From assembly GCA_025449115.1 (NCBI GenBank), contig JAHLKC010000018.1:310001-374000 (forward strand): a DNA stretch of 64,000 bases. Direction: 5' to 3'. The notes beneath the pieces are model-generated. The model was not told where the DNA came from. It made no database searches and saw only the letters and a list, made by a program, of their open reading frames with translations. Source of the stretch: Chytridium lagenaria (Eukaryota; Chytridiomycota; Chytridiomycetes; Chytridiales; Chytridiaceae). Both the position numbers and the translations under genes were made by a program. Shown piece by piece: positions 36,833 through 49,442 of this stretch. The first letter of the stretch is position 1; each line of letters opens with the position of its first letter.

Positions 36833-39732
36833 AAAAAAAACCATCTTTTTTTCTTTTCTGTTTAACACCCTTCAAGTTTGTTTTTTTTTTCTGTGGGGTC
36901 GGCTATGGCGTGTTTTTTTGTTGTGCGCTTGGTAGTTTTAGCGCTCAGTGTTGTTGTTTTATTTTTTTTAACCCCGCGATTTGGGATGCGTGACTTCGTG
37001 TCTTTTATGTCTTTAATATAGCTCCCCAAGTTTTGTGTTTGAACATAAACTGAACGCGTGATGATGTTGTGGTACATTTCTTTTTTGAACGAAAACCCGT
37101 TTTCGCGTACTGGCATTGCGATGATGATGTCGCGTATGGATTCGTCTACTATACCTTTGGCGTCATATCGAGCGCTTCTCGTTGTTGTTTTTTTTGAAAC
37201 CTGGATGGTTATTGTGACGTGTGGTGATGGATTTTTTTTGGTCGTACTTTCGGTGGTGTTGTCGTTGTATCGATGCTATATTATTTGTTTAGTTTTGCTC
37301 CCAGAGTTTTGCATCCATTATCAATATTAATAAACCAAAAGAAGAAAGAGATTTTCCTTTTTGTGCATGCTGGATTGCCGCGGCCCACATTACATTTCCA
37401 CTTTAGCCGTCTTGGCTTCCAGCTTTTTTTTGGGGGGGGGGTCTTTTTGGTTTTTTTCGATTCTGCTTTTATTCGTGGCCAAGTTCTTACGTATACAGTT
37501 GATATTGTTCTGGAAATGTTTGTAAGGGTTCATTCTCATGACGAAAAATGGGTATCGTAACGTGACTTTTACGTGGAGTTTCTTATGAAGAATTGGTTTG
37601 GAGGTGTTTACAACGGTTCATTCTAATGACGAGAAATGGGCATCGTGTCGACTGTTCGCCTCACCGAATTTCAATCGCGACGTGGGTGATCAAACCGTCC
37701 ACTCCAGCGCTCCACGCCTTTGACAGCTTCAGCGATATAACCCCGTTTGATAGCCGGATGTACCGTTCCCTCAACGCGTCCATCAACATATTATCCGACA
37801 AATGGTTCCCTTGATCATGACTTTATCCACCCCCTGTATGCAGGTTGAAACGTGGAGGGGTTTTCCTTCAAAAATGGTTACGCCCACTTTTTATAAAGTC
37901 AATGACTTGATCTGTCTGCTACATCTTTGACGTCCCTTGTGGACTCGTAGAACGTGGTTGTGGCGTGGAGAGACGCATCGCATAGAAATAGAGATATGCC
38001 TTTTGTTTTTTTTTGGGGGAAGGGTTCACGTTGTGACCTTCTACATAAAACGAGGATGCTTTTTGTGGGAATCGCGGATGTATGAGGACTTGGGGGGTGC
38101 AAGAGGATGGAAGTTTGTGGAAAAGTCCCCTTTTGTAGGGAAGTCGGCGCAGGTTGGGTGTGATTTGGCGGGATAGGGAGGTATTTTCAGTTCAATGATC
38201 CCCTGTATTGTACTTTACACACGTTCATCAGATTGCCGATAACTGCCACGTTATAACACATTCGGCTGACATAGGAAAACTGCAAGTCTTTGGTGGATGA
38301 ATCAAAGTATGTTGTTTTGTTTTCATGTGTATAAACAAATTCCATTCAGTGTAGCGATGAAACGAAATTCACAAAAAAATTGAGTTGGTATATATCCTCT
38401 GATCTGGTTTATAGAATCGGATGAATAAAACCATTTGCGGATAGATATTTGGAAAGATAGAGTTGATTGAATGTTCTCTCAATAATTATCTCCCCGCCCC
38501 ATCACTCTAACTCTGTTTTTCAATCCCGCACCTCTGTCAGCACCTCTATAACCTCTTCCCCGATCAATATATGTAACCCGCACTTTTATGAGCAAGCAGT
38601 CATCACCAGCCTCCTCTTCCACAACGGCACACACACCCTTTTCGATCCTTTCTAGACGAGCGCCGCCACCAACACTATCTTTTTTCTTGAATTCCCCGCC
38701 CCCCCCCATCTCGATCATTAGTTTGATCTGTGGAATGAAAAAGAACAAAAAAGCTAAATTCATACAAATCCTTTCACGTGCGCATTGAATTTAAAGTTTG
38801 AGAGAGAGAGAGTTCATAGCCACACACAGTATATACATTAGGGTTACATGTAGGTTTGAGCCAATGATATTCCTCTCACATTGTAAATGGGACAAACTCT
38901 TTCTTATTGGATAGAGTTAGAGTTGAGCAATACAACGTCAACAGCTATATATTACCAGCCTCAATTACGTGGCAGTTGCAACGACAAACTCACTCAGCAT
39001 TATTAATAATAACAATAGGGGGGCATGTTGTGTGATACAGTAAATGGCGTGAATGTGGTACTAGATTGACAATAAAATAAATAAATAATAATAAATAATA
39101 AATAAATAATTGAATAATACTATTACTATTAATATATATATTATAATCGGTCGGGTGATAGAAGCAGAGCATGAGCCAATGCTGTGGTATATAAGATAAT
39201 ACAGTTTTCTGTTTGAGATTGAGAAATGACGAAACAGTGACATTTGTTGTTTGAGTTGTTTGTCTAATTTTAATATTTAATATATCTATTATTTATTTAA
39301 TAGAATAATTATATATGTATGTAGAAGGTTTCAATAACATTTTAAAACGCGATATTTAAATACAACATACTTTTATTACATAGTATATTATATATTAGCT
39401 TTTATTTACAACTCTAATTCAATATTTATTATTATTATATATTATTATTGTATATGAGAGTATAATCAATATAACTGATCTGTCCATTATTTATTTATTT
39501 ATTCATTCCATGAGTTGGGAACTGAATGACTGACTGACTATATATATATATATTTATATAGATAGATTAGTTAGTTAGTATATAGTTAAGAGACTGACTG
39601 AGTGAGTGACTGACTGACTGACTATATTATTAGATGGTAATGAATGAATGAATGAATGAATGATACTGCTACAACTACTACCACCTTATCATCTATACAT
39701 TATTATCAAGAATCAACTCTGATTCAACCATC
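36833..39732. other. Gene-poor AT-rich region
   Basis: About 2.9 kb without a supported gene. The segment 37510-37562 is echoed at 37600-37650 (ggttcattct.atgacga.aaatggg). From about 39000 the DNA is very AT-rich and full of short tandem repeats. It may act as the long 5' flank of the next gene. Confidence 0.45.
39585..39664. repeat. GACT and TGAA tetranucleotide repeats
   Basis: A run of GACT/GAGT units at 39585-39622 is followed by TGAA units at 39640-39664, ending 70 bp before the ATG at 39733. A TATATATA run lies at 39540-39552. Confidence 0.85.
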
Positions 39733-42700
39733 ATGGGAAACCATCAGCAGGAGCATCAGCGTCAGTCAGAGGGACAACCTCCTACTCCTTCTAGTGTTCA
39801 TTCCGAGTCTCATTCCAATATCCATCGTCACTTGCAGCAACCACAACATCATCAACAACATCAACATCAACATCAACAACAACAACAACATCATCATCAC
39901 CAGCAACACCAACAGCAAGCATCACACAATGCGTCTTCTTCAACCCTCTACTCACCATCACCAACCGTTACCAACACTCCATACCACCACAATCAGCAGC
40001 AACCCCGCATTCAGCAAAACACATATGCCTCTTCTTCTTCTTCTTCTTCTCTCCCATTGCAAAGGGATCAGTATAACCATCACTTGTCTCTCTCAACTCA
40101 GGGTCACTCGGGTTGGCAGGATCCAAGGGATTGGAACAGTGGTTCTTTCAACCAACACGCACCAACACCAACAATGCTTTCTGGAGCACATGGACTCTTG
40201 AGTGTAAAGCCAAAAGATGTGGTTGAAAGAGAGCATGACGAACAGAGGCAGCAGAGACATTCCTATCAGCATCCCACTACCCAACACTTTACAAGCGACG
40301 GAGCATCAAATGAACCACCCCCACCATCACATCCTACCATTTCCATGACGCAGCCTTATGCTTTACACTATCCCCACCGCCCACCACGTTCCTCTGACCA
40401 AGGATCACCCGAACCTCGACCAGTGCTCTCTTCCACTAATGATTCAACAACAATACACACACACCCTTCCTCCAAGCCCAACCTCAACCTCAACAGCCCC
40501 TCCTCCATCCACAACATTGTCGCCCACCTCACCCACCGTCACAGGGAGCTCGTTGCAGCACTCTCTGATCTAGGAGTCGACCCCAATTTGGCAACAGAGC
40601 TCCGTGCAGATCATCCTTTTGCAGATCCCAATCTTCCTGTGCAACCCTCCCCAAAACATCATGACAACTTCAACAACAAAAACAACACTCCATCCTCATC
40701 CTATCCTCCCTCCGCCATGTTCTCAAGATCCCACAACACACTGCACACACGTTCAGAGTCTCTCGAAACTCCATCCTCACTCTTGAATCTCTCCATAGAC
40801 TATACATCCACCCGTAAACGCCAACGCGAAACATCCTCAGAACCTCCATCCTCACTCAACCTTCCCACATTCCACCAACAACACAACATCCATCCCTACG
40901 ATCCATCCACAGCAGGTCCATCCTCCCTTCCCCTCAACTACCCTTCATCCACAGTCGATTACCCCCTCCATCGTCCCCATATTCGTCCACCCGATAAACC
41001 CTTTTCTCATATTACAACACGACCCTGGTCCATCTCGGATTCTTCCATTTGGCCGGGTGACCTTACCCCGCATCTTGAACGAGAGGATAAATCATTGGTG
41101 GTCGACTTATTGGCGCTTTGGGCGGTCAAACCACGGCGATATGAACCTTTTCATCGGGAATAGAGATCTGTTGATGACAGGATGGGTGGTGCGTCGAGGT
41201 GGATCGCTTCACCTTCTGTCGACACTGAAAAGGTACAATTGACTCCATCCATGACTGGGCCAAAACCTCTTTTTTTTTTTTTTTTTGTCTCCCATGCTCA
41301 CAAAAAAAACTTTTATTAGAATCAACCCAACGCCAACGCATGGCTCGACTCCCTTCTCACAGACCCAACCTCCCGCACTCGTTCCTCCTCCTCCACTCTT
41401 CCTCCTCCACAACCCTCCTCCTCTCCGCCATCATGAACCCTTTTCAACCCCTCGTTTCTTCACCTCCCAGACCTTTCCCCCCTCGCATCTCAACCACCAC
41501 AGACCCTTTCCCCCCTCGCATCTCAACCACCACAGACCCCTTTCCCCTCGCATCTCAACCACCACAGACCCCTTCCCCCTCGCATCTCAACCACCACAGA
41601 CCCTTTCCCCCCTCGCATCTCAACCACCAAGACCCACCATCCCCGAAAAAGACTCCACCACAACCCCCAACATCTCCACCCCAACGACGGATCCTACCCA
41701 ACACATCCCCTTCCAAGCGTCCTCACCTACCCCTCAACCTCCCAAACTCGCCCAAAACACGCCTGCCTCTGTCGTCTCTGTCCAACGAACTCGCCCTCCT
41801 CGTCCTCCATGGAGACGTCACCCCCTTTTCCGTCGACGTCCGATGCGTCGATTGTTGTCGAGGCGTCGATGTGGTCGTGCCGCTGTGCATGGACGGACGG
41901 AAGAAACGGGGTGGCGTCGCTGGGAACGGCCTGTGAGGTGTGAGGCTTGTGGACATTGTTTGGGGTTGGGGGGGTTCGACTTGAGGAGGGGGGGGGGAGT
42001 GGGTGGAACCAGAGTTTGGGGTGGAGGTGGTGTGTGTGGATTGTGTCAAGGATTTTGGTAGGTTTTTCTTTTCTTGTTGTTTTGTGAAGCTCGTTGCGTT
42101 CTCCGTACTCCCTGTTATGACTTTTTAATTTTTGGCTCTTCACAAGTTTCTGTATGTTTTTGACTTGCACCATGATGCTTTCCACCTGTTTTTCATATCT
42201 TTTTGATTTTGCTTTTATGCCTTATACCAGTTTTCTGTATGTTTTTGACTTATGGTTTTCACCACTTTTCTGTATGTTTTTGATTTCACTTTTATGGTTT
42301 GCACCAGTTTTTTGCATGTTTTCAACTTCACTTTAATGCCTTTCATCCGTTCTCTACATGTTTTCGTCTAACCAGAACTTCTTCTTTTGTGCATCATACA
42401 GACTTTTGCTCAAACTGTGGAGGTAAGCATCATACTCCCCCTTCTCCTTTTACGTCCCCTATCACCGCCCAATCCTCTAACCCCCTAACCCACCCCCCTC
42501 GCCCTTCACCTCCTTTTACATCCCCTATCACCGCCCAATCCTCTAACCCGCACTAACCCCTATCACCGCCCAATCCTCTAACCCGCACTAACCCACCGCC
42601 CCGCCCTTCACCTCCTTTTACATCCCCTATCACCACCCAACCCTCCAACCCCCACTAACCCCTTCCCAAGGCGGCGGCACCTGGCGCACCGGCAAATGGC

Positions 42701-45011
42701 GCCCCCGCCAACTCTTCCAACCCCACCGTCGCACCTGCAACCTCTCCCACGTTCGCTTTGGTGACAAGATTCGAGCCCAAATCGTCACCTACCAATGCCC
42801 GCTCTACCCTTCCCCACCTCACTGGGATTACGCACCGCGGGTCTCTGGCGAGATCATTGGCCTCGTCCCTTATCATGGGGAGGAAGGGATGATGGAAAAA
42901 GTCTTGAAGGATGTGGAGGATGTGGCGAAAGAGATTTATAGGAGTAGTGTGAATGTGCCGAGTGTTATGAGGGTTGTGCCGGGGTTGTGGAAGTGGTAAG
43001 TGTTTTTTTTTTGAAGGCCCTGTTTGTTTTTTTTTATGAGGTGCCGTTTTTGAGGGGGTTTTGATATTCCCCACCACCCGCGCTTTTCATCTTCACCACC
43101 CCCACTCTATAAATTACCCTCCATTCGTTTATCATACCACATTACCTTTCCCATATTTATAGTCTATTTTTTTTTGTGTTAACCTGGACACTATCTCCTT
43201 TTTTTATCATTCCCAACCATTTTTCATCTGGACCTTTTCATCACTTCCCACTTTTTTTTTTTTTTTTGTGGACGTCCGCTTTTTTCATAATGGTTTTTGG
43301 TCACCCGTTTGTTTTTTTTTTTTGGCGTTCTACTCTCGTTCTGTTCACCTTTTTCTTTGACGTTCTGGACTGATTCTGTCTTTGACCTTTTTTTTTGACG
43401 TTCTGCACTCTTTCTATCTTCACCCCGTTTTTTAGACGTTCTACTTCTATCCTTACCCCTTTTTTTAGACGTTATACCCTTCTTCTATTAACTCGGTTTT
43501 TCTTGACGTTCTACTCTCTTTCTATTTACCCGGTTTTTTTTTTTTTGACGTTATACTCTCCTTCTATTCACCCCTTTTTTTTAGACGTTCCCGCATTTTT
43601 TTAGATGTTCTACCCTCTTTCTATCCTCATCCTTATATAAGACCTCTTTCCATCTTCACCTGTTTTTTAGACAGAACCCTTTTTTAAAACGCTCTACCCT
43701 CTTTTATCACAACCAATCCCATCTAACCCCTCTCCCCAGGGAAATGACCGAAGAACGCCGCATCTCTGCCCAAACCGAAGTCCGCCACATCGTCCTCGGC
43801 GGCTGGCACCCCTCCTCCACAGGCCCCACCCCCTCCGAACGCATCCACCGATACTTCTCGGTCGCCTACATCCCCAAACCCGCCTCCCGTCGTCAACGTC
43901 GTCAAACCGGTCCCCCACCCGCCTCCAACCCCTCCCACCGCATCCACAGCGACATGACCCCGCAATCCGTCCATCAGTGGTTTCAAGACCATGATGTGGC
44001 GACGTTGGAACTTGTGCCGATTGGGTTTGCTTGCGTGCAGTGGTTTGTGGGACGACAAGGGGTGCAGCTTGCGCATTGTCATTTGATGGGGAAGGAGGGG
44101 AGGGGGATGCAGAGTATGCATGAGAGGTTGCATCAGGCTATTTTTAGACGGATTGAGGAGGAGGTTGAGGGGGGGGAGGGGGGGGAAGTGCCGTTGCATA
44201 TTTGGGCGCAGGTATTTGTTTTTTTTTTTCTTCTTTTGAGTCTATGTTTGTGTATGCATTCCCTTACCCCCCTTTGCTTCATGGATTGGCGGGTTTGTGG
44301 TTGGGAAGAGCTATAATGTTGGAGCTTTAGTGTTGGGGGGTTGTGGGAGTAGTTGGGAAAAGATATAGTAGCGGAAGGAAAGTACTGGTGGGGGTGTCGA
44401 ATGAATCCGACACCGCGGCGCATCAGGGAAAAACGCGCTACTTTGACGCGTACTAGGTGGGACGGGGAGAGCCGTGACGGAACGTGGGGAACGGGTGAGG
44501 AGGGATACGGAGGAATAAACATTGGAGAACAGGAGGTGATGACAGGAGGTGATGCTGATGATGGCAATCCTTGCATTGCTGGTAGTACCTTTATGACATG
44601 ACATGCTACTGTAGAGTGATCCCGATATCTTTTCCTCCACCCTCATTACCCATCCATTTTCTTCATCCCCACCTCCCAAACTTCTCATCCCACCTTCTTC
44701 ATCCCCACATCCCTCCTTCTTCCTCCCAACGTCCTCCCCCTCTAACCCCCGCCTTTTCACAGGTCCGCCGCGCCCTCAACGGTTTCTGCTCAACCCAAGT
44801 CGGAAACTACCCTCGTCTCGGCATGCTCCCCCTTGACGCCTACCATGCCAAACACCCAGACACCTCCCTCTCTGACCTCAAACGTCTCTTTGATCCCATC
44901 GTCTGTCCGTGGGATTGGTTTGTGGAGCACTTTGATGTGCATGTGATGAGGTATCTGGATCGGCCTTGGGGGAGGGAGAGGGAGTGGGGGGAGGGGGAGG
45001 CGAGGGGGTGA
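39733..45011 (+). CDS. His/Gln/Pro-rich multi-exon protein with zinc-ribbon-like module
   Basis: The first exon (39733 to about 41233) encodes a long disordered region with His/Gln runs (QHQHQHQQQQQHHHHQQ) and Ser/Pro tracts. Near 41070 the frame shifts into a folded-looking segment (INHWWSTYWRFGRSNHGDMN). Exon 2 (about 41321-42058) has a minisatellite and Cys pairs (RCEACGHC, CGLC). A 21-nt micro-exon (42402-42422) joins exon 42671-42997 to give FCSNCGGGGTWRTGKWRPRQ, then RRTCNLSHVRFGDKIRAQIV. Exon 43739-44215 has EVRHIVLGGWHPSS and LELVPIGFACVQWFVGRQGV, and the last exon (44763-45011) GFCSTQVGNYPRLGMLPLDA and DPIVCPWDWFVEHFDVHVMR. CX2C pairs suggest zinc binding. With the disordered Q/H-rich N-terminus this fits a transcriptional regulator, but I recognise no named family. 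Confidence 0.55.
41471..41631 (+). repeat. 32-33 bp minisatellite inside an exon, five units
   Basis: Five units built around ctcgcatctcaaccaccaca with a variable C/T-run. One unit is 33 bp and four are 32 bp, so the translation of the array changes frame from unit to unit. Length differences lie only in the homopolymer part. Confidence 0.85.
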
Positions 45012-45660
45012 ATTCTTGGGGGGGGGGCGGGAGGTATACCCAGACACTTCCTCAAACGTTTCTTTTGATCCCCTCGTCTGTTGGTTTGTGGAACTTTGAT
45101 GTGCATGTTATGAGGTATCTGGAACGGCCTTGGGGGAGAGAGAGGGAGTGGGGGGAGGGGGAGGCGAGGGGGTGAATTCTTGGGGGGGGCGGGAGGTATA
45201 CCGAGACGTCTCTTTGATTGATCCCCTCGGATTGCTTTGTGGAACACCGTGAGGTATGAGGAACGGCCTTGGGGAAGGGAGAGGGAGTGGGGGAGGGGGT
45301 GAATTCTTTCTTCGCGGGGGCTTGCGAGTGTTGGATGGGGGGGAAGGCGGGGTGATGGATGCCCTCGGTTTTGATGGCGGGAGAGGGAAGGGAGACGAGG
45401 GGGTTGAATTTTCCCTATGTCGGTTTAATGCGAGGTGATGAGTTCATCTGTTGTGTTCGGCTTTCATTGACGGTTGTTTTGATAAATACCCTTTCGGCCT
45501 CCCGTAAACGCTACCCCGACATCTCATCCTCAGACTTTAGACGGGCTTCTTTGATCCACTCGTTAGCCCGTGGGACTGATCTCGTTGAGCACTTTAACGT
45601 GCATGTCATGAAGTATAAGGATCAGCCTTGGGTGCGGGAGAGGGAAGCGGGGGTTTAGGG
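44923..45660 (+). repeat. Decaying tandem copies of the last exon
   Basis: The end of the last exon (44923-45030, encoding HFDVHVMRYLDRPWGRERE then stop) recurs at about 45085-45200 (NFDVHVMRYLERPWGRERE) and in shortened form at about 45235-45310. A more diverged longer copy at 45486-45658 encodes RYPDISSSDFRRASL, then VEHFNVHVMKYKDQPW. Copies 1 and 2 also share their downstream flank (gaattcttgggggg, gggaggtatacc). Confidence 0.8.
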
Positions 45661-46866
45661 CATCGATTTCAAGCATCTCAACGCCATACACGTATCCTCA
45701 GGGTGACCATCTTCCCTCACATCATTACCACCCCCTCCTGAAACCCAAAAAACGAATCTCTTATTTTTCTTTATGAATACCGTGTTTTGGCGTTTTTTTT
45801 CTTTTTATAACCAATCTATTTATGTATCTCACGGGCCTTTTAGACCCATATTTATCGTACAAATTATATATCATGGAGACCAGTGTTGATGTACCATGAT
45901 TATCAGGGGTCCCCTTGATGCAGTCTGGGGGGTTTTTCACGGGAATTAGCGTGATGTTGGCCGCGTGAAAGGCTTTGAGCGAGGCTTTAGACATATCACG
46001 GAACAGGTATTCCTTGGCGACTTATCTCCCTGCGGTTTTAATGGCTACGATTTATGCGCGAGCACGAGTGTGGTGTTGGCCGCGTGAAAGGCTTTGAGCA
46101 GGTAAAGGATCTGACGGGATTGTTCCCCGTTATATGGGGGAGATTCGGGAGTATGGGTGTAAGGATCACATATCGATATGCGCCACGTTTGTCATGGTAG
46201 ATGATGCTGAAAAAGGAGACTTTGGCGTTGAGAAAAACGAACAGACGACGACTTTGCGTTGGAGACAGGCGGGTGTGAGGGTAATAACGTTGGATCAAGA
46301 GTTGCCATATGGTCATGGGGTTGGATGTTTTTTCGGAAACTTCTTTTTTTTTGATAAAGCGCGTTTTTAAACGTAAGCTCTGTATTTTGCTGTGTCTTTA
46401 GACCGCTTATTCAAATTAAAGTTGACGTTTTTTTCGTCGAGCTTCGTACACAGTACTTTTGTCATTTCAGAGATGAATCTGTTTACTTGTCGTATTGATG
46501 TTGGAAGGTTTGGCTTGCAGAATCGACAATGTACGTTGACTGCCTCAAGAGAAGAAGGGAACTGAGGGAGGATAATATAGTATCATAACAGCATGTTCTT
46601 ATTTGTTCTTTATAAAGCCCACTTTCTCCCATCATAATAAAGAATGCGATAAATAATGTTTTCTGTTCGACGAAACAGTGTATTTGAAAAAGTTTTCAAA
46701 ACAAAGAGTTGTGCTCAGGGTGCTTCAAAGACACCAAAAAACCGGGTAAGAGGGACATCAATTCACAACTTTACCATATCTTAAGTACAAAAACAAACAA
46801 AAATCAAAAGGTCGAAAACGAAAAGCTAAATATCGTAATAAAACCAAAAAATAAAATAAAATGGTA
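45661..46866. other. Intergenic region with a short duplicated segment
   Basis: No supported gene. The segment around ttggccgcgtgaaaggcttt occurs at 45956-45975 and 46075-46094, each preceded by gtg-rich sequence. The region separates the zinc-module gene from the convergent kinase gene. Confidence 0.4.
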
Positions 46867-49298
46867 TCACTCCTTTTTGCCAGACGCCGGAGTCCCTGGC
46901 GCCTTCCTCTTTCTTGTCGGCGTCACCTCAGTCGGTGTCGTGGCTCCCTTATTCCTAGTCCTCGTCGAAACACTATCCTCAGCGGGCGATATCCCTTTCC
47001 GGCTCCTCGTTGACCTCGTAGGTGTGGTTACCGTTTCGACAGGTACATCCTCAGGCGTATCAGGGCTCGCAATGGTAGTAGTGCCACCAGACAAAGGTGC
47101 GAGATATGTGCCGGTTTTACCAAGAATACGAGTTGGTGAGGCAGGGGCTTCGGGTGCGTCGTTGGAGGTTAAGGGCTTAGATGAGACGGATGGGTCGGAT
47201 GGGTCGACTTTGGCTTTTTTAGAGCGGTGTGAAGGGGAAAGAATGGTGTCGCCGCGTTGAAAACTGGCGTGAGGAACGTCTATAAGGGGTGCGAGGTTTA
47301 CGTCGGCGTCCAAATCAGGATCCATCTGCATTCGCATAGGGGAATAGAAGTAAGTGAAATTGCCAATTAATCGAATGTTGCAACCGAGACCCACCAGCAT
47401 CCAAGGATGTTGCAAAGCCTGCTCGGCGGAAAGTCGTTCATCCGGGTTGACCGTCATTAACTTCTGACACAAATCAATGGCTAATTTTGTTCAGACACGG
47501 CAAACCCAAAAAAAATAATTGTACCTTCAGGCGAAATTGAGTCCCAGAACGGCGACGGGAAGTTATAGAGACCACGTTGGATCTGCTCCGACATAGACGG
47601 GGGGCGAGTTCATCAGAAAAGGGCGGGAATCCGCATAGGCTATTTCCGAAAGTTTAATACAGAATCAAAGTGTGATCAGAATAAGTTTTGAATTCACATA
47701 CCAGATATACAAAATGACGCCAGAACTCCATAAATCCACGGCCTTTCCATACGCCCTTCCTTTCGCCGGATTCAAAACCTCAGGTGCGACATAATTAGGT
47801 GTTCCGCAAAGCGTCTTCAAAAACGACTCTTCCCCAACAAGTTTTGCGAGCCCAAAGTCCGAGATCTTGATACGAAGATCACCTTCCTCTCTGGTTATGA
47901 GTAAAATGTTTTCTATACCAAAGTTATTATTGCATGATTTCGTAAGTGCTTATCACCTGGCTTCAGATCTCGGTGGACGATGTTTCGATCATGGAGGTAT
48001 TTCAGAGCTGTAAAGAGTTGCTTCATAATAACGCGGCATTCCCTTTCCGAAAACTTTTTTTTATCAATAATTAAATCAAAAAGCTCTCCCCCGCGTGCCC
48101 TGAACATGTACAATTAGAATCGGAGCAAGTTTTTTCATGTTCTTACAATTCTAAAACGATATAGATAAAATCCAGTTCATCGTATACTCCGCCAATGTTA
48201 ATGATACACGGCTTAACACCATCAGGATAACTCTCATATGTGTCGCTTTCTACTTACATGATTTACTGCCATCAAGAGCGAAACTTCTCGCCTTATGCTC
48301 TCAACAATTTTCGGTTTACCATGGAACCGTTTTTTATCCAAGATTTTGATGGCGTGCCATATGCCAGTAGCCTTGTTGACGCCTACCCTGACACTCGCAA
48401 AGTTGCCACTAACACATAAAAGTTCACATGAGAAAACAACCGTAAACATGGGGTGGAGTTAAAGTGAGGTGAATAGGAGGGGTTGATAGAATGAAACTCA
48501 CGTTCCAAGCTCCTTTTCAAACTTAAAATGGTCGTGGATTGACTACATGACGGAAAGTCAGTTGACAGTATTTAGGTAAAAATACCTCTCCCGTGGAGGA
48601 TCCCGTAGTCTGAGCTTGGGGCAGTTGAATGATCCAGACTATTTATGTCAAAAAGCGAATTTGAAGCATTGCAATACTAACATCTATCGTCGAACTTCTC
48701 CATCGCTTTTCGCGAGTCGTACTTTGCCAACTGTATCTCATCACCATGGCTGAGCTGCTCCCTCTTCCCGTTGACCAGTCTCTTTCCGTTGACGTAAGTT
48801 CCGTTGGTACTGCAAAGTCTTAGGACAAACAGGGAAAGACCTTGACGAACCTCAAATCCTCAACAAACACGCAGTCTTCCGAAACTCCTTCCGGGTTAAC
48901 TCTAGACTCCTTTTAAATCATATGAGTATGACATTTGATACGTCAAATCGAGAACCTTGAAAATCAAGCAATGCCGCTTGACAGATGTTGCTGTTGACAC
49001 ACAATGTCGCACTCCTTTCTCTCCCAATAAGATACCCTTCACCCGTCGCACCTTTTCGTGATGAGTTCGAATCCGTGTGTTTAACTGGGGACGGTTCATG
49101 ACTGCCTCCGTTGGATTCCTGCCCAGAGTGCATGTCCAGAGCAAGACCCGTTTTTGTTAGGCGATAACTGGGGATACTGGGACTCGTCGACTTGAGAATC
49201 GCCCATGCGGGGATACTTGCGTCGCCAACAACATCCTCGGATGCACTCTCTGGCGCGGATTTCGTCTCTTGGGTGTGTTCCGAAACGTTATCAGCCAT
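46867..49298 (-). CDS. RAD53: Rad53/Chk2-type checkpoint kinase (FHA + kinase)
   Basis: A DNA-damage checkpoint kinase of the Chk2/Cds1/Rad53 family. After a Ser/Glu-rich N-terminus (from ATG 49298), an FHA domain binds phosphothreonine: [15 protein letters not shown], then [20 protein letters not shown] and [11 protein letters not shown]. The kinase domain begins [11 protein letters not shown], with the ATP lysine in [11 protein letters not shown], then [19 protein letters not shown], catalytic loop [12 protein letters not shown] in [32 protein letters not shown], and [16 protein letters not shown] basic Ser/Thr/Pro-rich tail with KRKAP near its end may hold a nuclear localisation signal. 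Only one FHA domain is seen, as in animal Chk2 and fission yeast Cds1, not two as in budding yeast Rad53. At least nine short introns are present. One base appears missing in a C-run near 47605. Confidence 0.9.
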
Positions 49299-49442
49299 GC
49301 GGGAATGGCTTCAGCATGCATTTTCAGTTGAGGTTTTCCGAAGTATTTTTTTTTTTTGAAACAAAAGAATTGACTTGGCATGCTGCATTGCGCAACGCTT
49401 TTTTTTTTAATATATTATTTACACAGATAATAATGGATCATG

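Noticed and set aside
38467..38788. Short frames in the gene-poor 36.8-39.7 kb tract
   Set aside because: No signal peptide, motif, codon bias or paralog; they lie in low-complexity AT-rich DNA.
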